64,000 nt of DNA from Chromohalobacter israelensis (GTDB taxonomy: Bacteria; Pseudomonadota; Gammaproteobacteria; Pseudomonadales; Halomonadaceae). The DNA lies in the NCBI GenBank assembly GCA_000761475.1, contig JQNW01000006.1, positions 39,287-103,286 on the forward strand, written 5' to 3'. The position numbers and the translations under genes were made by a program. Each line of letters starts with the position of its first letter. Position 1 is the first letter of the stretch. This document shows, one piece after another, positions 8,595 through 20,148 of the stretch. The notes beneath the pieces were generated by a model. That model had not been told where the DNA came from and ran no database searches. It was given only the letters and a program-made list of their open reading frames with translations.

Positions 8595-10268
8595 TCAGTG
8601 CTGAGCGTGCTGGCTGGCGTCGAGCATTTCGCGGGCGTGGGCCAGGGTGCGGTCGGAAAGCTTGACGCCACCGAGCATGCGCGCAAGTTCCCGCACGCGG
8701 CCGGCGTCGTCGAGCAACGCCATGTGCGTCAGCGTGGTATCGCGCTCGGCGCGCTTCTCGATATGCAGGTGGTGGTGGGCCTGGGCCGCGACCTGCGGCA
8801 GGTGCGTCACGGTGAGGATCTGCCCCCGCGTGCCGAGACGGCGCAGCAGCTGGCCGACGATCTCGGCGGTGGCACCGGACACGCCCACGTCGACCTCGTC
8901 GAAGACCATGCTGGGCACGGTGCTGTGCTGCGCGGCGACGACCTGGATCGCCAGACTGATGCGGGACAGCTCGCCGCCCGAGGCGACCTTGTTCAAGGGA
9001 CGTGCTGGCTGCCCGGGGTTGGCGCTGATCACGAAGCGTACCTGGTCGAGTCCCTCGGCCTGGGGCGTGTCGCGGGGCTCGACTTCCACGTCGAACGTGG
9101 CCTTGCCCAGCCCGAGAAACGCCAGTTGGGCCTGCACGGCCTCGCCGAAGGCGCGTGCCGCCTCGAGACGGGCTTCGCTGACCGCGCGTGCCTGCTGGCG
9201 ATAGGTGTCGCGTGCCTGCTCGACGTCGCGAGCGAGCGCTTCCAGGTCGTTCTCGCCGCCTTCGAGGCCGGCCAGCTCGTCGCTCAGGCGCTGATGCAGG
9301 TCGCGCAGTTCCTCGGGCATGACATGATGCTTGCGCGCGATGCGGTGGACCTCGCCGAGCCGGGCATCGACTTCCGCCAGGCGCTGCGGATCGAGTTCGG
9401 TGGTATCGACGAAGCGATGAAGCTCGCGTGCCGCTTCCTCGATCTGGATGCGGGCGTCTCCCAGCATGCCGAGAGCCTCCGCGAGACTGTCCTGGGCATT
9501 GCCGGGTACGTGGCTCAGTCGGGCGGTGGCCTGGTGCAGCAGCGATAGCGCACCGCCCTCCTCCTGGTCGCAGCAGTCGGCGGCGAACTGGGCGTCGCCC
9601 AGAATCTGCTCAAGATTGGCAAGCTGGGTCTGTTCGCTTTCCAGCGTCTCGAGTTCGCCCTCGCCGAGTCCCAGTTGATCCAGTTCCTCGACCTGGTAGC
9701 GCAGCAACTGGCGACGCGCCTGGATTTCGTCGCCGCTCTCCTGCAGCCCACGCAGTCGCCGTCGCAGAGACCGCCATTCGCGAAAATGCTCGCCGAGGGC
9801 GGTGACCGCGTCGCTCTGACCGGCATAGGCGTCCAGCAGGCGCAGATGCGTTTCCTCGCGCAGCAGTGCCTGATGCGCGTGCTGGCTGTGGACCTCGATG
9901 AGATGTTCGCCGAGTGCCTTGAGGTCGCTCACCGTGGCGGGCTGACCGTTGATCCAGGCCTTGGAGCGCCCCGAGGCGTTGACCGTGCGGCGCAGCAGGC
10001 ACTCGTCCTGGGGCAGGTCGCGAGCGTCAAGCCAGGCGCGCGCCTCCGCCAGGTGGGTGATGTCGAAACGTGCACTGACGTCCGCGCGTTCGCGGCCATG
10101 GCGCACGCTGCCCGCGTCGGCGCGCTCGCCCAGGCACAGGCCCAGGGCGCCGAGCATGATCGACTTGCCGGCGCCGGTTTCCCCGGTAATGGCCGTCATG
10201 CCGTCATGCAGATCCAGATCGAGACGATCGACGATGGCGTAATCACGAATGGCGAGCTGTATCAGCAT
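8595..10268 (-). CDS. recN: DNA repair protein RecN
   Basis: SMC-like ATPase that helps RecA in double-strand break repair. The 557-residue product has the N-terminal Walker A GETGAGKS (residues 29-36), a long central coiled coil, then the ABC signature region (KVASGGELSRISLAIQ) and Walker B (SMVFDEVDVGVSG). Length and domain order are standard. A LexA-type box lies 35 bases upstream of the start codon, so it is SOS-induced. It is divergent from grpE. Confidence 0.97.
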   Translation of the reverse strand: MLIQLAIRDYAIVDRLDLDLHDGMTAITGETGAGKSIMLGALGLCLGERADAGSVRHGRERADVSARFDITHLAEARAWLDARDLPQDECLLRRTVNASGRSKAWINGQPATVSDLKALGEHLIEVHSQHAHQALLREETHLRLLDAYAGQSDAVTALGEHFREWRSLRRRLRGLQESGDEIQARRQLLRYQVEELDQLGLGEGELETLESEQTQLANLEQILGDAQFAADCCDQEEGGALSLLHQATARLSHVPGNAQDSLAEALGMLGDARIQIEEAARELHRFVDTTELDPQRLAEVDARLGEVHRIARKHHVMPEELRDLHQRLSDELAGLEGGENDLEALARDVEQARDTYRQQARAVSEARLEAARAFGEAVQAQLAFLGLGKATFDVEVEPRDTPQAEGLDQVRFVISANPGQPARPLNKVASGGELSRISLAIQVVAAQHSTVPSMVFDEVDVGVSGATAEIVGQLLRRLGTRGQILTVTHLPQVAAQAHHHLHIEKRAERDTTLTHMALLDDAGRVRELARMLGGVKLSDRTLAHAREMLDASQHAQH

Positions 10269-10302
10269 GAAAACCTCCGGGCGTCGGAAACGAGGCTGAT
10301 CT

Positions 10303-10318
10303 CTGTGTGTTTATACAG
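10303..10318 (-). promoter_or_regulatory. LexA (SOS) box of recN
   Basis: CTGT-N8-ACAG with an AT-rich centre (GTGTTTAT) matches the gammaproteobacterial LexA operator. It lies 35 bases upstream of recN, itself a classic SOS gene. Confidence 0.88.
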
Positions 10319-10368
10319 TAGTTGGGGAGGGGCTTCAATTATCCGCCGGCGAGGGGCGAACGGCATGG

Positions 10369-10396
10369 CTTGAGATCGTCTCCCGCATCCCCATAT
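10369..10396 (+). promoter_or_regulatory. Sigma32 heat-shock promoter of grpE
   Basis: CTTGAGA (-35) and CCCCATAT (-10) separated by 13 bases match the sigma32 consensus (CTTGAAA, CCCCATnT). It is about 60 bases upstream of the grpE start. Confidence 0.88.
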
Positions 10397-10455
10397 AGGG
10401 GGACAATTCCTTGTTAGATGCGGCTTCGGGCCGCGCCAGCTGTCAGGAGATACTC

Positions 10456-11088
10456 ATGGCCAAAGACCCGCAGACCCCCACCGACGAAGAGTTGGCCCGC
10501 GCCGACCGCGACGCCGAACCGCAATCGGACGAGCCCTCCGATGAGGAGGTCGAGCTCGAAGGCGTCGTCGAGGATGTCGAGGCCAGCGAGGCCGATGCCG
10601 AGGCGCTCGAAAACCCGGAAGCCGACGCCCTGGCCGCGCGCGTCGAGGAACTGGAGCAAGCCTTGGCGGATGCCAAGGACCAGACGGCGCGTGCCGCCGC
10701 CGAGGCCCAGAACGTGCGTCGCCGTGCCGAGCAGGATGTCGACAAGGCACGCAAGTTCGCGCTCGAGAAGTTCGTCAAGGAGCTGCTGCCGGTCGTCGAC
10801 AGCCTGGAAAAGGCACTGGAATCGATGCAGGAAGGTGCCAGCGAGGTGCATCGCGAAGGGGTGTCGATGACGCTCAAGCTGCAGCTCGATGTGCTGGCCA
10901 AGTTCGGCGTGGAAGCCGTCGATCCGCAAGGCGAGCCGTTCGACCCGCAAGTGCATGAAGCCATGACCATGGTGCCCAACCCCGAGGTGGAGCCCAACAC
11001 CGTGATCGAGGTCATGCAGAAGGGTTATCTGCTGAATGGACGTCTCGTGCGTCCGGCGATGGTGGTCGTCAGCCAAGCCGCCAATTGA
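10456..11088 (+). CDS. grpE: Nucleotide exchange factor GrpE
   Basis: Releases ADP from DnaK in the chaperone cycle. The ATG at 10456 is preceded by AGGAG; the upstream in-frame start would read the leader. The 210-residue product has a long, strongly acidic N-terminal tail (about 55 residues), then the dimer-forming coiled coil ([21 protein letters not shown]...), the four-helix region with [17 protein letters not shown], and the beta-wing ([20 protein letters not shown]). The acidic tail fits a halophile. It is driven by its own sigma32 promoter and followed 133 bases later by dnaK, which has a second one. Confidence 0.96.
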   Translation: MAKDPQTPTDEELARADRDAEPQSDEPSDEEVELEGVVEDVEASEADAEALENPEADALAARVEELEQALADAKDQTARAAAEAQNVRRRAEQDVDKARKFALEKFVKELLPVVDSLEKALESMQEGASEVHREGVSMTLKLQLDVLAKFGVEAVDPQGEPFDPQVHEAMTMVPNPEVEPNTVIEVMQKGYLLNGRLVRPAMVVVSQAAN

Positions 11089-11121
11089 TGGGGCGGGGGA
11101 AGGGAATCCATCACTCAGGCC

Positions 11122-11150
11122 CTTGAAAGGCGTGGCCCTATCCCCCAAAT
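11122..11150 (+). promoter_or_regulatory. Sigma32 heat-shock promoter of dnaK
   Basis: CTTGAAA (perfect -35) and CCCCAAAT (-10) separated by 14 bases. It lies in the grpE-dnaK gap, about 70 bases upstream of dnaK, so dnaK-dnaJ can be transcribed independently of grpE. Confidence 0.88.
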
Positions 11151-11221
11151 AGACGAACAACGAGGCGGCAGCGCCGCCGACGAAGACGCAACAGTCAAGC
11201 AACGTATTTTGAGGTATTCCT

Positions 11222-13156
<1,935 letters not shown>

Positions 13157-13246
13157 CCACGACGTCTGATGCTCGCATCGCGGCAGCGCGGGGGATGATC
13201 TCCCGCGTTGCTGTTTGCGCAGCGCCGACACGGAGGCGGACCATCC

Positions 13247-14392
13247 ATGTCCAAGCGTGACTACTACGAAGTATTGGGCATCGAACGGGGGGCCGATCAG
13301 AAAGAGATCAAGAAGGCCTACCGTCGACTCGCCCAGAAGTACCATCCGGACCGCAACCCGGATGACGACACCGCGGCCGAAAAATTCCGCGAGATCTCCG
13401 AGGCTTACGAAGTCCTCACCGACGAAGAAAAGCGTAGTGCCTACGACCAGTTCGGTCACGCCGGTGTCGACGGCCAGGCCGGTGGCGGCTTTGGCGGCGG
13501 CGGTTTCGGCGGCGGCGCAGGCGGTTTCAGCGATATCTTCGGCGATGTGTTCGGCGATATCTTCGGTGGCGGTGGCCGGCGCAATCCCAACGCCCCGCAG
13601 CGTGGCAGCGATCTGCGCTACAACCTGGAGCTCGACCTCGAGGATGCCGTTGCCGGCACCACGGTCGATATCCGCGTGCCGCGCCACATCGAATGCGAAC
13701 ACTGCGACGGCGACGGTGCCGAGCCGGGCTCCACCAAGGAGACCTGCCCGACCTGTCACGGCCAGGGCCAGGTACGCATGCAGCAGGGCTTCTTCGCCGT
13801 GCAGCAGACCTGCCCGACCTGTCATGGCGCCGGCCAGACCATCAAGGTGCCGTGCCGCAAGTGCCATGGCGAAGGGCGTGTCCGCGAGACGCGTACCTTG
13901 TCGGTGAAGATTCCTGCCGGCGTGGATACCGGCGACCGGATTCGTCTCAACAACGAAGGCGAGGCCGGGCTCAATGGTGGCCCGCCCGGGGACCTCTACG
14001 TCCAGGCGGCCATCAAGCCGCACCCGATCTTCGAGCGCGATGGGCGTCACCTGCAGTGCGAGGTGCCAATCAACTTCATCGACGCGACCCTGGGGGGCGA
14101 GCTGGAAGTGCCGACCCTGGATGGCCGGGTCAAGTTGAAGATTCCGCCGGAAACGCAAACCGGCAAGATGTTCCGGCTCAAGGGCAAGGGCGTCAAACCG
14201 GTTCGCGGCGGCCCGCCGGGCGATCTGCTGTGCAAGGTCGTGCTGGAGACGCCGGTCAACTTGAGCGAAGAACAGAAGGACTTGCTGCGCAAGTTCCAGG
14301 ACAGCCTGGACGGCAGCAACAGCCATCACTCGCCGAAGAAGACCAGCTTCTTCGATGGCGTGAAGAAGTTCTTCGAGGACATGAAGCCGTAA
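13247..14392 (+). CDS. dnaJ: Co-chaperone DnaJ (Hsp40)
   Basis: Stimulates DnaK ATPase and delivers substrates. The ATG at 13247 is preceded by GGAGG and gives 381 residues. The J domain carries HPD at 33-35; a Gly/Phe-rich linker follows (about 75-115), then four CxxCxGxG zinc repeats ([32 protein letters not shown]) and the C-terminal substrate domains. A strong hairpin terminator follows, closing the heat-shock block. Confidence 0.98.
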   Translation: MSKRDYYEVLGIERGADQKEIKKAYRRLAQKYHPDRNPDDDTAAEKFREISEAYEVLTDEEKRSAYDQFGHAGVDGQAGGGFGGGGFGGGAGGFSDIFGDVFGDIFGGGGRRNPNAPQRGSDLRYNLELDLEDAVAGTTVDIRVPRHIECEHCDGDGAEPGSTKETCPTCHGQGQVRMQQGFFAVQQTCPTCHGAGQTIKVPCRKCHGEGRVRETRTLSVKIPAGVDTGDRIRLNNEGEAGLNGGPPGDLYVQAAIKPHPIFERDGRHLQCEVPINFIDATLGGELEVPTLDGRVKLKIPPETQTGKMFRLKGKGVKPVRGGPPGDLLCKVVLETPVNLSEEQKDLLRKFQDSLDGSNSHHSPKKTSFFDGVKKFFEDMKP

Positions 14393-14417
14393 GGCAGTGT
14401 CCTCGATGGCACGTTCG

Positions 14418-14448
14418 AGGCCCCGCGCTCCGCAAGGAGGCGGGGCCT
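14418..14448 (+). terminator. Terminator after dnaJ
   Basis: AGGCCCCGC pairs with GCGGGGCCT, with an inner CTCC/GGAG stem around a GCAA tetraloop. It lies 26 bases beyond the dnaJ stop and is followed by a weak T-run. Confidence 0.75.
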
Positions 14449-14577
14449 TGTCGTGTCGCTTCCCGCAGAATTTCGACCGGATACGAGAATTGTTCCCATC
14501 CGCAGTGATATCATGGCCGTATCTTCAGGGCCGTGCATCGTCGCGCCCGCTTGCTTGAAAGACGCTCAAGGACGCTC

Positions 14578-15471
14578 ATGAATAACGTCGCGGATCGGCC
14601 GCTGGCCGGCATCGTGCTTCGGCTGCTGTCGGGCATTCTCTTCACCGGGATGATGGTGTGCGTCAAGGCGGTGAGCACGCAGGTGCCGCTGGGTCAGATC
14701 GTGTTCTTCCGTTCGGCCTTCGCGCTGCTGCCGATCGTGATCTTCATGACCTGGCGGCGTGAATTTCCCCGGGCGCTGGCGACGCGCAAGCCGTTGGGGC
14801 ACCTGGTGCGCTCGGGCCTGGGGGCGGCGGCGATGTTCGCCTCCTTCGCGGCGGTGGCGCGGCTGCCGGTGGCCGAGGCGACACTGCTGGCGCAGCTGTC
14901 GCCGGTGGCCATGGCGGTGGGCGGCGTGCTGCTGCTTGGCGAGCGCTTCACTCTCCACCGGGCGGCAGCCTTCGCGCTGGTGCTGGCGGGTGTGGCGGCG
15001 CTGGTGGTGCCCGACCTGGGCGAGTCCCGGGGACAGGTGCTGGGTTACGGCCTGGGCGTGCTGGCCGCGCTGCTGACGGCGGGCGCACTGGTGACGGTGC
15101 GGCGTATCTCGCGTACCGAGACGGCCGCTTCGATTGCCTTCTACTTCGTGCTGGTCACGGCGCTGGCGGGGCTCGCCACGTTGCCGCTTGGCTGGGTGGC
15201 GGTCTCGGGGCCGACGCTGGCCCTGCTGGTGCTGGCGGGGTTGTTCGGCGGCGCCGCGCATATCTGCATGACCCTGGCGCTACGCTACGCCGAGGTCTCG
15301 CGCCTGGCGCCCTTCGAGTACGTGGCGCTGATCTGGCCGGTGCTGGCCGATCTGCTGATCTTCGGGCTGCCGCTCTCCGGCGGCTTCCTGGTGGCCCTGC
15401 CGCTGGTGCTGGGCGGGGCGGCCCTTGCGGCGCTGGAAGGGCGGCGTCTCAGACGGCCTCTTCGACAATGA
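14578..15471 (+). CDS. DMT-superfamily exporter (two EamA domains)
   Basis: A 297-residue inner-membrane protein with ten predicted helices arranged as two EamA repeats. I chose the ATG preceded by AAGGA at proper spacing; the upstream GTG would add 15 basic residues without a ribosome site. Recognisable segments include KAVSTQVPLGQIVFFRSAFALLP in repeat 1 and FEYVALIWPVLADLL in repeat 2, typical of RhaT/EamA exporters of amino acids or metabolites. The substrate is unknown. Its last 23 bases overlap the 3' end of the convergent ABC ATPase gene, leaving no terminator between them. Confidence 0.9.
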   Translation: MNNVADRPLAGIVLRLLSGILFTGMMVCVKAVSTQVPLGQIVFFRSAFALLPIVIFMTWRREFPRALATRKPLGHLVRSGLGAAAMFASFAAVARLPVAEATLLAQLSPVAMAVGGVLLLGERFTLHRAAAFALVLAGVAALVVPDLGESRGQVLGYGLGVLAALLTAGALVTVRRISRTETAASIAFYFVLVTALAGLATLPLGWVAVSGPTLALLVLAGLFGGAAHICMTLALRYAEVSRLAPFEYVALIWPVLADLLIFGLPLSGGFLVALPLVLGGAALAALEGRRLRRPLRQ

Positions 15472-16198
15472 GCTGCGGCCGTCCCTTCGAGCAGCGCTCG
15501 ATGCGTGCGGTGACATGATAGACGCGATACAGCAGCTCGGGGGTGACCACCTCCTCGGTCGGACCGCAGTTCACCAGCGTCCCGTTCTGCAGTACCAGTG
15601 CCTGGTCGGTGAAGCGCAGCGCGTGGCCCAGGTCATGCAGTGCGGCAATCACCAGCATGCCCCTTTCCTTGGCCAGTCGGCGCAGGATCGACAGCAGCTG
15701 GATCTGCCGATGCAGGTCCAGCGCCGAGGTCGGCTCGTCGAGCAGCAGCACCTCAGGGTTCTGCACCAGCGCCTGGGCCGCGCCCACCATCTGCCGCTGG
15801 CCGCCGCTCAGGTCGCCGATGTCGCGCTCGCCGAGCGCGACAATGCCCAGCTCGTCCAGGGCGCGATCCACCTCGGCCAGATCCTCGGGCTTCACGTTCA
15901 GGCGCCGGCCCTGCATGCGTGCCAGCAACACCGACTCGTAGACCGTCAATACTGCGTTGACGCCGGTTTCCTGGGGCATGTAGGCCACGGGACGCTCGCT
16001 GGTGGCGCCCTCGAGACATACCGTGCCGCCGCCGTCGAGCAGCCCGAAGATGCGCCGGAAGAGGGTCGACTTGCCCGCGGCATTGGGGCCGAGCACGGCT
16101 ACCACCTGGCCGCCCTCGAGAGGCGGCGTGGTGATCTCCGAGAGGATGCGGCGGCGGCCGTAACTGGCCGAGAGTCCGTCGAGCGTGAGCGTTACCAT
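15449..16198 (-). CDS. ABC transporter ATP-binding protein, iron-complex (FecE-like)
   Basis: ATPase subunit of an importer of the iron-siderophore/haem/cobalamin class. The 249-residue product starts at the ATG overlapping the permease stop by 7 bases; longer in-frame readings run into the permease gene out of frame. Walker A is GPNAAGKS (Ala replaces the common Gly), the Q-loop is YMPQETG, the signature is LSGGQRQM and Walker B is EVLLLDEPTSALD. It is the last gene of a three-gene operon (binding protein, permease, ATPase) whose members all overlap by 7-8 bases. Its tail overlaps the convergent DMT gene. Confidence 0.93.
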   Translation of the reverse strand: MVTLTLDGLSASYGRRRILSEITTPPLEGGQVVAVLGPNAAGKSTLFRRIFGLLDGGGTVCLEGATSERPVAYMPQETGVNAVLTVYESVLLARMQGRRLNVKPEDLAEVDRALDELGIVALGERDIGDLSGGQRQMVGAAQALVQNPEVLLLDEPTSALDLHRQIQLLSILRRLAKERGMLVIAALHDLGHALRFTDQALVLQNGTLVNCGPTEEVVTPELLYRVYHVTARIERCSKGRPQLIVEEAV

Positions 16199-17283
16199 GA
16201 GGCCTTCTTGTTGCTGAGGACGAGGAACAGGAAGAAAGGAATGCCGACCAGCGAGGTGATGATGCCGATGGGGATGACGGTGCCCGGGATCAGCACCTTC
16301 GACAGCACCGAGCCGATGGACAGGATCAACGCGCCGCACAGTGCCGAGCCGGGCAGGAAGAAGCGCTGATCCTCGCCCAGCAGCAGGCGGGCGATATGCG
16401 GCCCGACCAGGCCGATGAAGCCGATGGTGCCGACGAAGGCCACGGCGATGGCGGCCAGCAGCGAGACGAGTACCAGCACTTCCAGGCGCAGCGCGCGGGG
16501 CTTGACGCCCAGGCTCTCGGCCTTGGCATCGCCGAGGCGCATGGCGGTCAGCGCCCAGCCGTGGCGAGCCAGTAGCGGCATGACCGTGGCCAGCACGCCC
16601 AGCGCGATCCAAAGCTTGGGCCAGGTGGCCTTGGTCAGGCTGCCCATGGTCCAGAACACCACTGCGGAGACGGCCTGCTGGCTGGCGAAGAACTGGATCA
16701 GCGCCATCAGCGAGTTGAAGATGAAGACCATGGCGATCCCCAGCAGCACGATGGTCTCGATGGTCACCCCGCGCCGCATGCTCAGCGCATGGATCGCGAA
16801 GGCGGTCAGCATGGCCATGACGAAGGCGTTGATCGGGATCACGTAGTCGACCGCGGCAGGTACGATGACCACGCCGAAGGCCAGCGCCAGGGCAGCGCCG
16901 AAACTGGCGCCGGCGGAGATCCCCAGGGTGAAGGGGCTGGCCAGGGGGTTGCTGAGGATGGTCTGCATCTGGGCGCCGGCCACCGACAGGCTGGCCCCGA
17001 CCACCAGCGCCATCAGTGCCACCGGCATGCGAATTTCCCAAAGGATGACGCGGGCCTGCAGGCTCACGTCATCCGGGGAGAAGAGCGCGGCGAGCACTTC
17101 GCCCAGGCTGAAACGGGCCGGGCCCAGGGCCAGATCGACGCACAGGCTGAGGAACAGGGCCAGCGCCAGGGCGGCGAGGATCAGCTGGCGGCGCAGTACC
17201 AGGGTGCGATAGAAGGTGCGTCCTTCCTCGGGGGCAGACTGTTCGGACGGCAGGATATCGGCGCCGGTGTGCATGTCAGTCAC
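16192..17283 (-). CDS. FecCD-family iron-complex ABC permease
   Basis: Membrane subunit of the importer, 363 residues with about ten helices. The FecCD/BtuC family is recognised from RMPVALMALVVGASLSVAGAQMQTILSNPLASPFTLGISAGASFGAA and the C-terminal FVGTIGFIGLVGPHIARLLLG, both strongly conserved in this family; only parts are needed. Two in-frame starts exist (17283 and 17274); the first overlaps the binding-protein stop by 8 bases and is preferred for translational coupling. A single permease gene implies a homodimer. Confidence 0.93.
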   Translation of the reverse strand: MTDMHTGADILPSEQSAPEEGRTFYRTLVLRRQLILAALALALFLSLCVDLALGPARFSLGEVLAALFSPDDVSLQARVILWEIRMPVALMALVVGASLSVAGAQMQTILSNPLASPFTLGISAGASFGAALALAFGVVIVPAAVDYVIPINAFVMAMLTAFAIHALSMRRGVTIETIVLLGIAMVFIFNSLMALIQFFASQQAVSAVVFWTMGSLTKATWPKLWIALGVLATVMPLLARHGWALTAMRLGDAKAESLGVKPRALRLEVLVLVSLLAAIAVAFVGTIGFIGLVGPHIARLLLGEDQRFFLPGSALCGALILSIGSVLSKVLIPGTVIPIGIITSLVGIPFFLFLVLSNKKASW

Positions 17284-18403
17284 CCTTCAGCGAGACCCAG
17301 TAGCCCGGCACGTAGTCCACCGGCAGGAAGCGTTCGTGCAGCTCCCGCAGCGTCGCCTCGGGGTCGAGGTCGGCGAACAGCTCGGGATGGAACCACTTGG
17401 CCAGCCGCTGCACGGCGACGAAGTAGTAGGGGCTGTTGTAGAACTGGTGCCAGATGGCGTGAAAATTGTCGGTCTGCACGGCGTCGATGCCGGCCATGGC
17501 GGTGCGCTCGGTGAGCCCTTCGAGCTTGGTCCGCGCGGCCGCCAGGTCGGCGCCGGGGCCCACGCCCACCCAGTCGCCGCCGGGCACGTAGGCGTCCCAG
17601 TGCCCGCCGGTCACGACCACCTGCTGCGGGTCGGCGGCGATGATTTGCTCCGGGTTCAGCCGGCCGAAGGTGTTGGGAATGATGCCGTCGGCGATGTTGG
17701 TCCCCCCGGCGAGCTCGACGTATTTACCGAAGTTGCCCGGGCCGAAACTCATGCAGCAGTCGTCGGTATAGCCGCCGGCACGGTCGATGAAGACCCGGGG
17801 ACGCTGGGGGTCGGCAGTTTCGATGGTCTCGGTGACGCGCGCCATCTGGGCCTGTGAATAGTCGATGAAGGCCTCGGCCCTTTCTTCCTCGCCGAGTAGC
17901 CGGCCGATCAGTCGCATGGAAGGCGTCGTGTGTTCGAGCGGCGCCTCGCGGAAATCCACGTAGACGATCGGGATGCCCAGTTCGGCCAATTTGTCGTCGT
18001 AGGCGGCGTCCTCGGTGGCGGCCTTGGCCTCCAGGTTCATCAGCACTACGTCGGGCTGTAGCGCAGCAGCCTGCTCTACATCGAAGGTGCCGTCCTTGAA
18101 GCCGCCGAAGGTGGGGATCTGCTTCATCTCGGGAAACTTGGCGGCATAGGCGGCGTAGTTGTCCGGATCGGCCTGCGAGAAGTCCTCACGCCAGCCCACC
18201 ACGTGCTCGAAGGGGGTCTCCGGCTGCAGCGCGCCGAGCAGATAGATCTGGCGCCCCTCACCTAGAATCAGGCGATCCACGGGAGCGTCGACGGTGACCT
18301 GGCGGCCGGCGACGTCAGTGACGGTGATCTCTTCGGCCAGCGCGGTCGTGGCAGCGAGGGTGAGGACTGCGCCGGCGGCGGCTTTGAATAGTGAGGTGGG
18401 CAT
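17276..18403 (-). CDS. Iron-complex ABC transporter periplasmic binding protein
   Basis: First gene of the importer operon, 375 residues. A signal peptide is visible (LFKAAAGAVLTLAATTALAEE, cleavage after ALA). The mature protein is a class III (FepB/BtuF-like) binding protein: an N-terminal lobe with VTDVAGRQVTVDAPVDRLIL, a linking helix (RLLGEEERAEAFIDYSQ), and a C-terminal lobe with GGTNIADG and NPEQIIAADPQQVVVTGG. The DDCCMSFGPGNFG segment is unusual, with an adjacent Cys pair. The ligand (siderophore, haem or other chelate) cannot be told. The divergent DUF2218 gene shares its upstream region. Confidence 0.92.
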   Translation of the reverse strand: MPTSLFKAAAGAVLTLAATTALAEEITVTDVAGRQVTVDAPVDRLILGEGRQIYLLGALQPETPFEHVVGWREDFSQADPDNYAAYAAKFPEMKQIPTFGGFKDGTFDVEQAAALQPDVVLMNLEAKAATEDAAYDDKLAELGIPIVYVDFREAPLEHTTPSMRLIGRLLGEEERAEAFIDYSQAQMARVTETIETADPQRPRVFIDRAGGYTDDCCMSFGPGNFGKYVELAGGTNIADGIIPNTFGRLNPEQIIAADPQQVVVTGGHWDAYVPGGDWVGVGPGADLAAARTKLEGLTERTAMAGIDAVQTDNFHAIWHQFYNSPYYFVAVQRLAKWFHPELFADLDPEATLRELHERFLPVDYVPGYWVSLKGD

Positions 18404-18469
18404 GAGCGGTGTCGGGCTGGTTATCTGATTTGGAGACGATGAGAGATACTAATCGATAGCACCTCTTTT

Positions 18470-18490
18470 TGCGACTCATTGTTGTTCGCA
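18470..18490. promoter_or_regulatory. Inverted repeat upstream of the iron-importer operon
   Basis: TGCGA-N11-TCGCA is a perfect 5-bp inverted repeat, 67 bases upstream of the binding-protein start and about 190 bases from the divergent DUF2218 gene. It does not match the Fur consensus well, so another regulator is possible. The rest of the 273-base intergenic stretch shows nothing else I can name. Confidence 0.35.
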
Positions 18491-18676
18491 TTTGGCTGTC
18501 AGTATGCCTGCAGCGCCGGGGCGCGTCGAGCCGCGGGCGATGGAGCGCGCCGTGCCGTGACCGATCCTCCGAGGGCTTGGAGTCCCGTGCTGACGAACGG
18601 GGCGTTGCCGGTGGGCGGCGGGGGCGCATGCCATAATGGCATGTCCATTGGGCGGCTATCCCGCTAGGAGGTGTTC

Positions 18677-18967
18677 ATGCCTGTTTCCCACGCCGTCGTG
18701 CCGACGGCATCCGGTTCGCGGTATATCAATCGTCTGTGCAAGCACTGGCAACACAAGTTGAATGTCGCTCATGACGAGCACCAGGGGCGTGTCGAGTTCG
18801 ACACCGGTGTATGCCGGCTGCGTGCCGAGCCCGATGCACTGCACCTGTCCCTGGAGGCGGTCGATGCCGAGGCCCGGGAGCACCTCGAGCACGTGGTGGC
18901 CGTGCATCTGGTGCGCATGGCCAGCCGCGAGGACGTGGACGTGGCCTGGCGGCGCGATGACGCCTGA
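18677..18967 (+). CDS. DUF2218 domain protein
   Basis: A 96-residue single-domain protein of family DUF2218, function unknown. The ATG at 18677 follows a strong AGGAGG at 5 bases; a GTG six bases upstream is less well placed. The motif SRYINRLCKHWQHKL, then HQGRVEFDTGVCRL and LEAVDAEAREHLEHVV, follow the family. Small DUF2218 proteins are often seen near siderophore or iron-uptake genes; here the gene diverges from an iron-complex importer, which supports an iron-linked role by context only. Confidence 0.85.
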   Translation: MPVSHAVVPTASGSRYINRLCKHWQHKLNVAHDEHQGRVEFDTGVCRLRAEPDALHLSLEAVDAEAREHLEHVVAVHLVRMASREDVDVAWRRDDA

Positions 18968-19020
18968 GCGGCACAGCGCGGTGCGGGGCATCGGTGATGT
19001 GACGAGAGCGAGAGGCGATT

Positions 19021-19029
19021 TGGTATACT
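19021..19029 (+). promoter_or_regulatory. Extended -10 promoter element of dapB
   Basis: TGG TATACT fits an extended -10 element and lies 38 bases upstream of the dapB start. The -35 region is poor, as is usual for extended -10 promoters. Confidence 0.5.
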
Positions 19030-19052
19030 CTCCGGCATTCATCGACACGTAA

Positions 19053-19877
<825 letters not shown>

Positions 19878-19963
19878 CCTATCGCGCGCAATTCGCGTAT
19901 CATCGAGTCAATTTGGCCTAGTGAATGCATGGACGGCCACAGGGATTCCGAGCGAAAGACAAC

Positions 19964-20009
19964 AAGCGGGATGAAACCGGACTTCTTTCAGGTTTCGTCC
20001 CGCTTTTTT
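19964..20009 (+). terminator. Strong hairpin in the carA leader: dapB terminator or car attenuator
   Basis: A 15-bp stem (AAGCGGGATGAAACC with GGTTTCGTCCCGCTT, one G-U pair) with a 12-base loop is followed by a run of six T. It lies 87 bases after dapB and about 140 bases before carA. I see no good sigma70 promoter between this hairpin and carA, so attenuation of carAB is possible. Confidence 0.85.
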
Positions 20010-20024
20010 ACGACCCGCGTGTCG

Positions 20025-20051
20025 CTTGCGAGATGCGAGGGCATCCGCAAG
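20025..20051 (+). other. Second hairpin in the carA leader
   Basis: CTTGCG-A-GATGC pairs with GCATC-CGCAAG around a GAGG loop, with a single bulged A. It follows the U-run hairpin by 16 bases and has no U-run itself. With the first hairpin it makes the carA leader highly structured. Confidence 0.55.
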
Positions 20052-20148
20052 GGCCGCATGTCGAGACTCTCAGTGCTCCTTGAATTCGAGGGGTCGGTTG
20101 CGGCCGGCCCCGGCCCAGACTCGCGCATGACAAGGGGAGGACGTTGCG

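Noticed and set aside
18404..18676. Fur box upstream of the iron-complex importer
   Set aside because: Some ATGA- and AATG-like pieces occur, but no 19-base match to GATAATGATAATCATTATC with few mismatches could be found. Only a different inverted repeat is reported.
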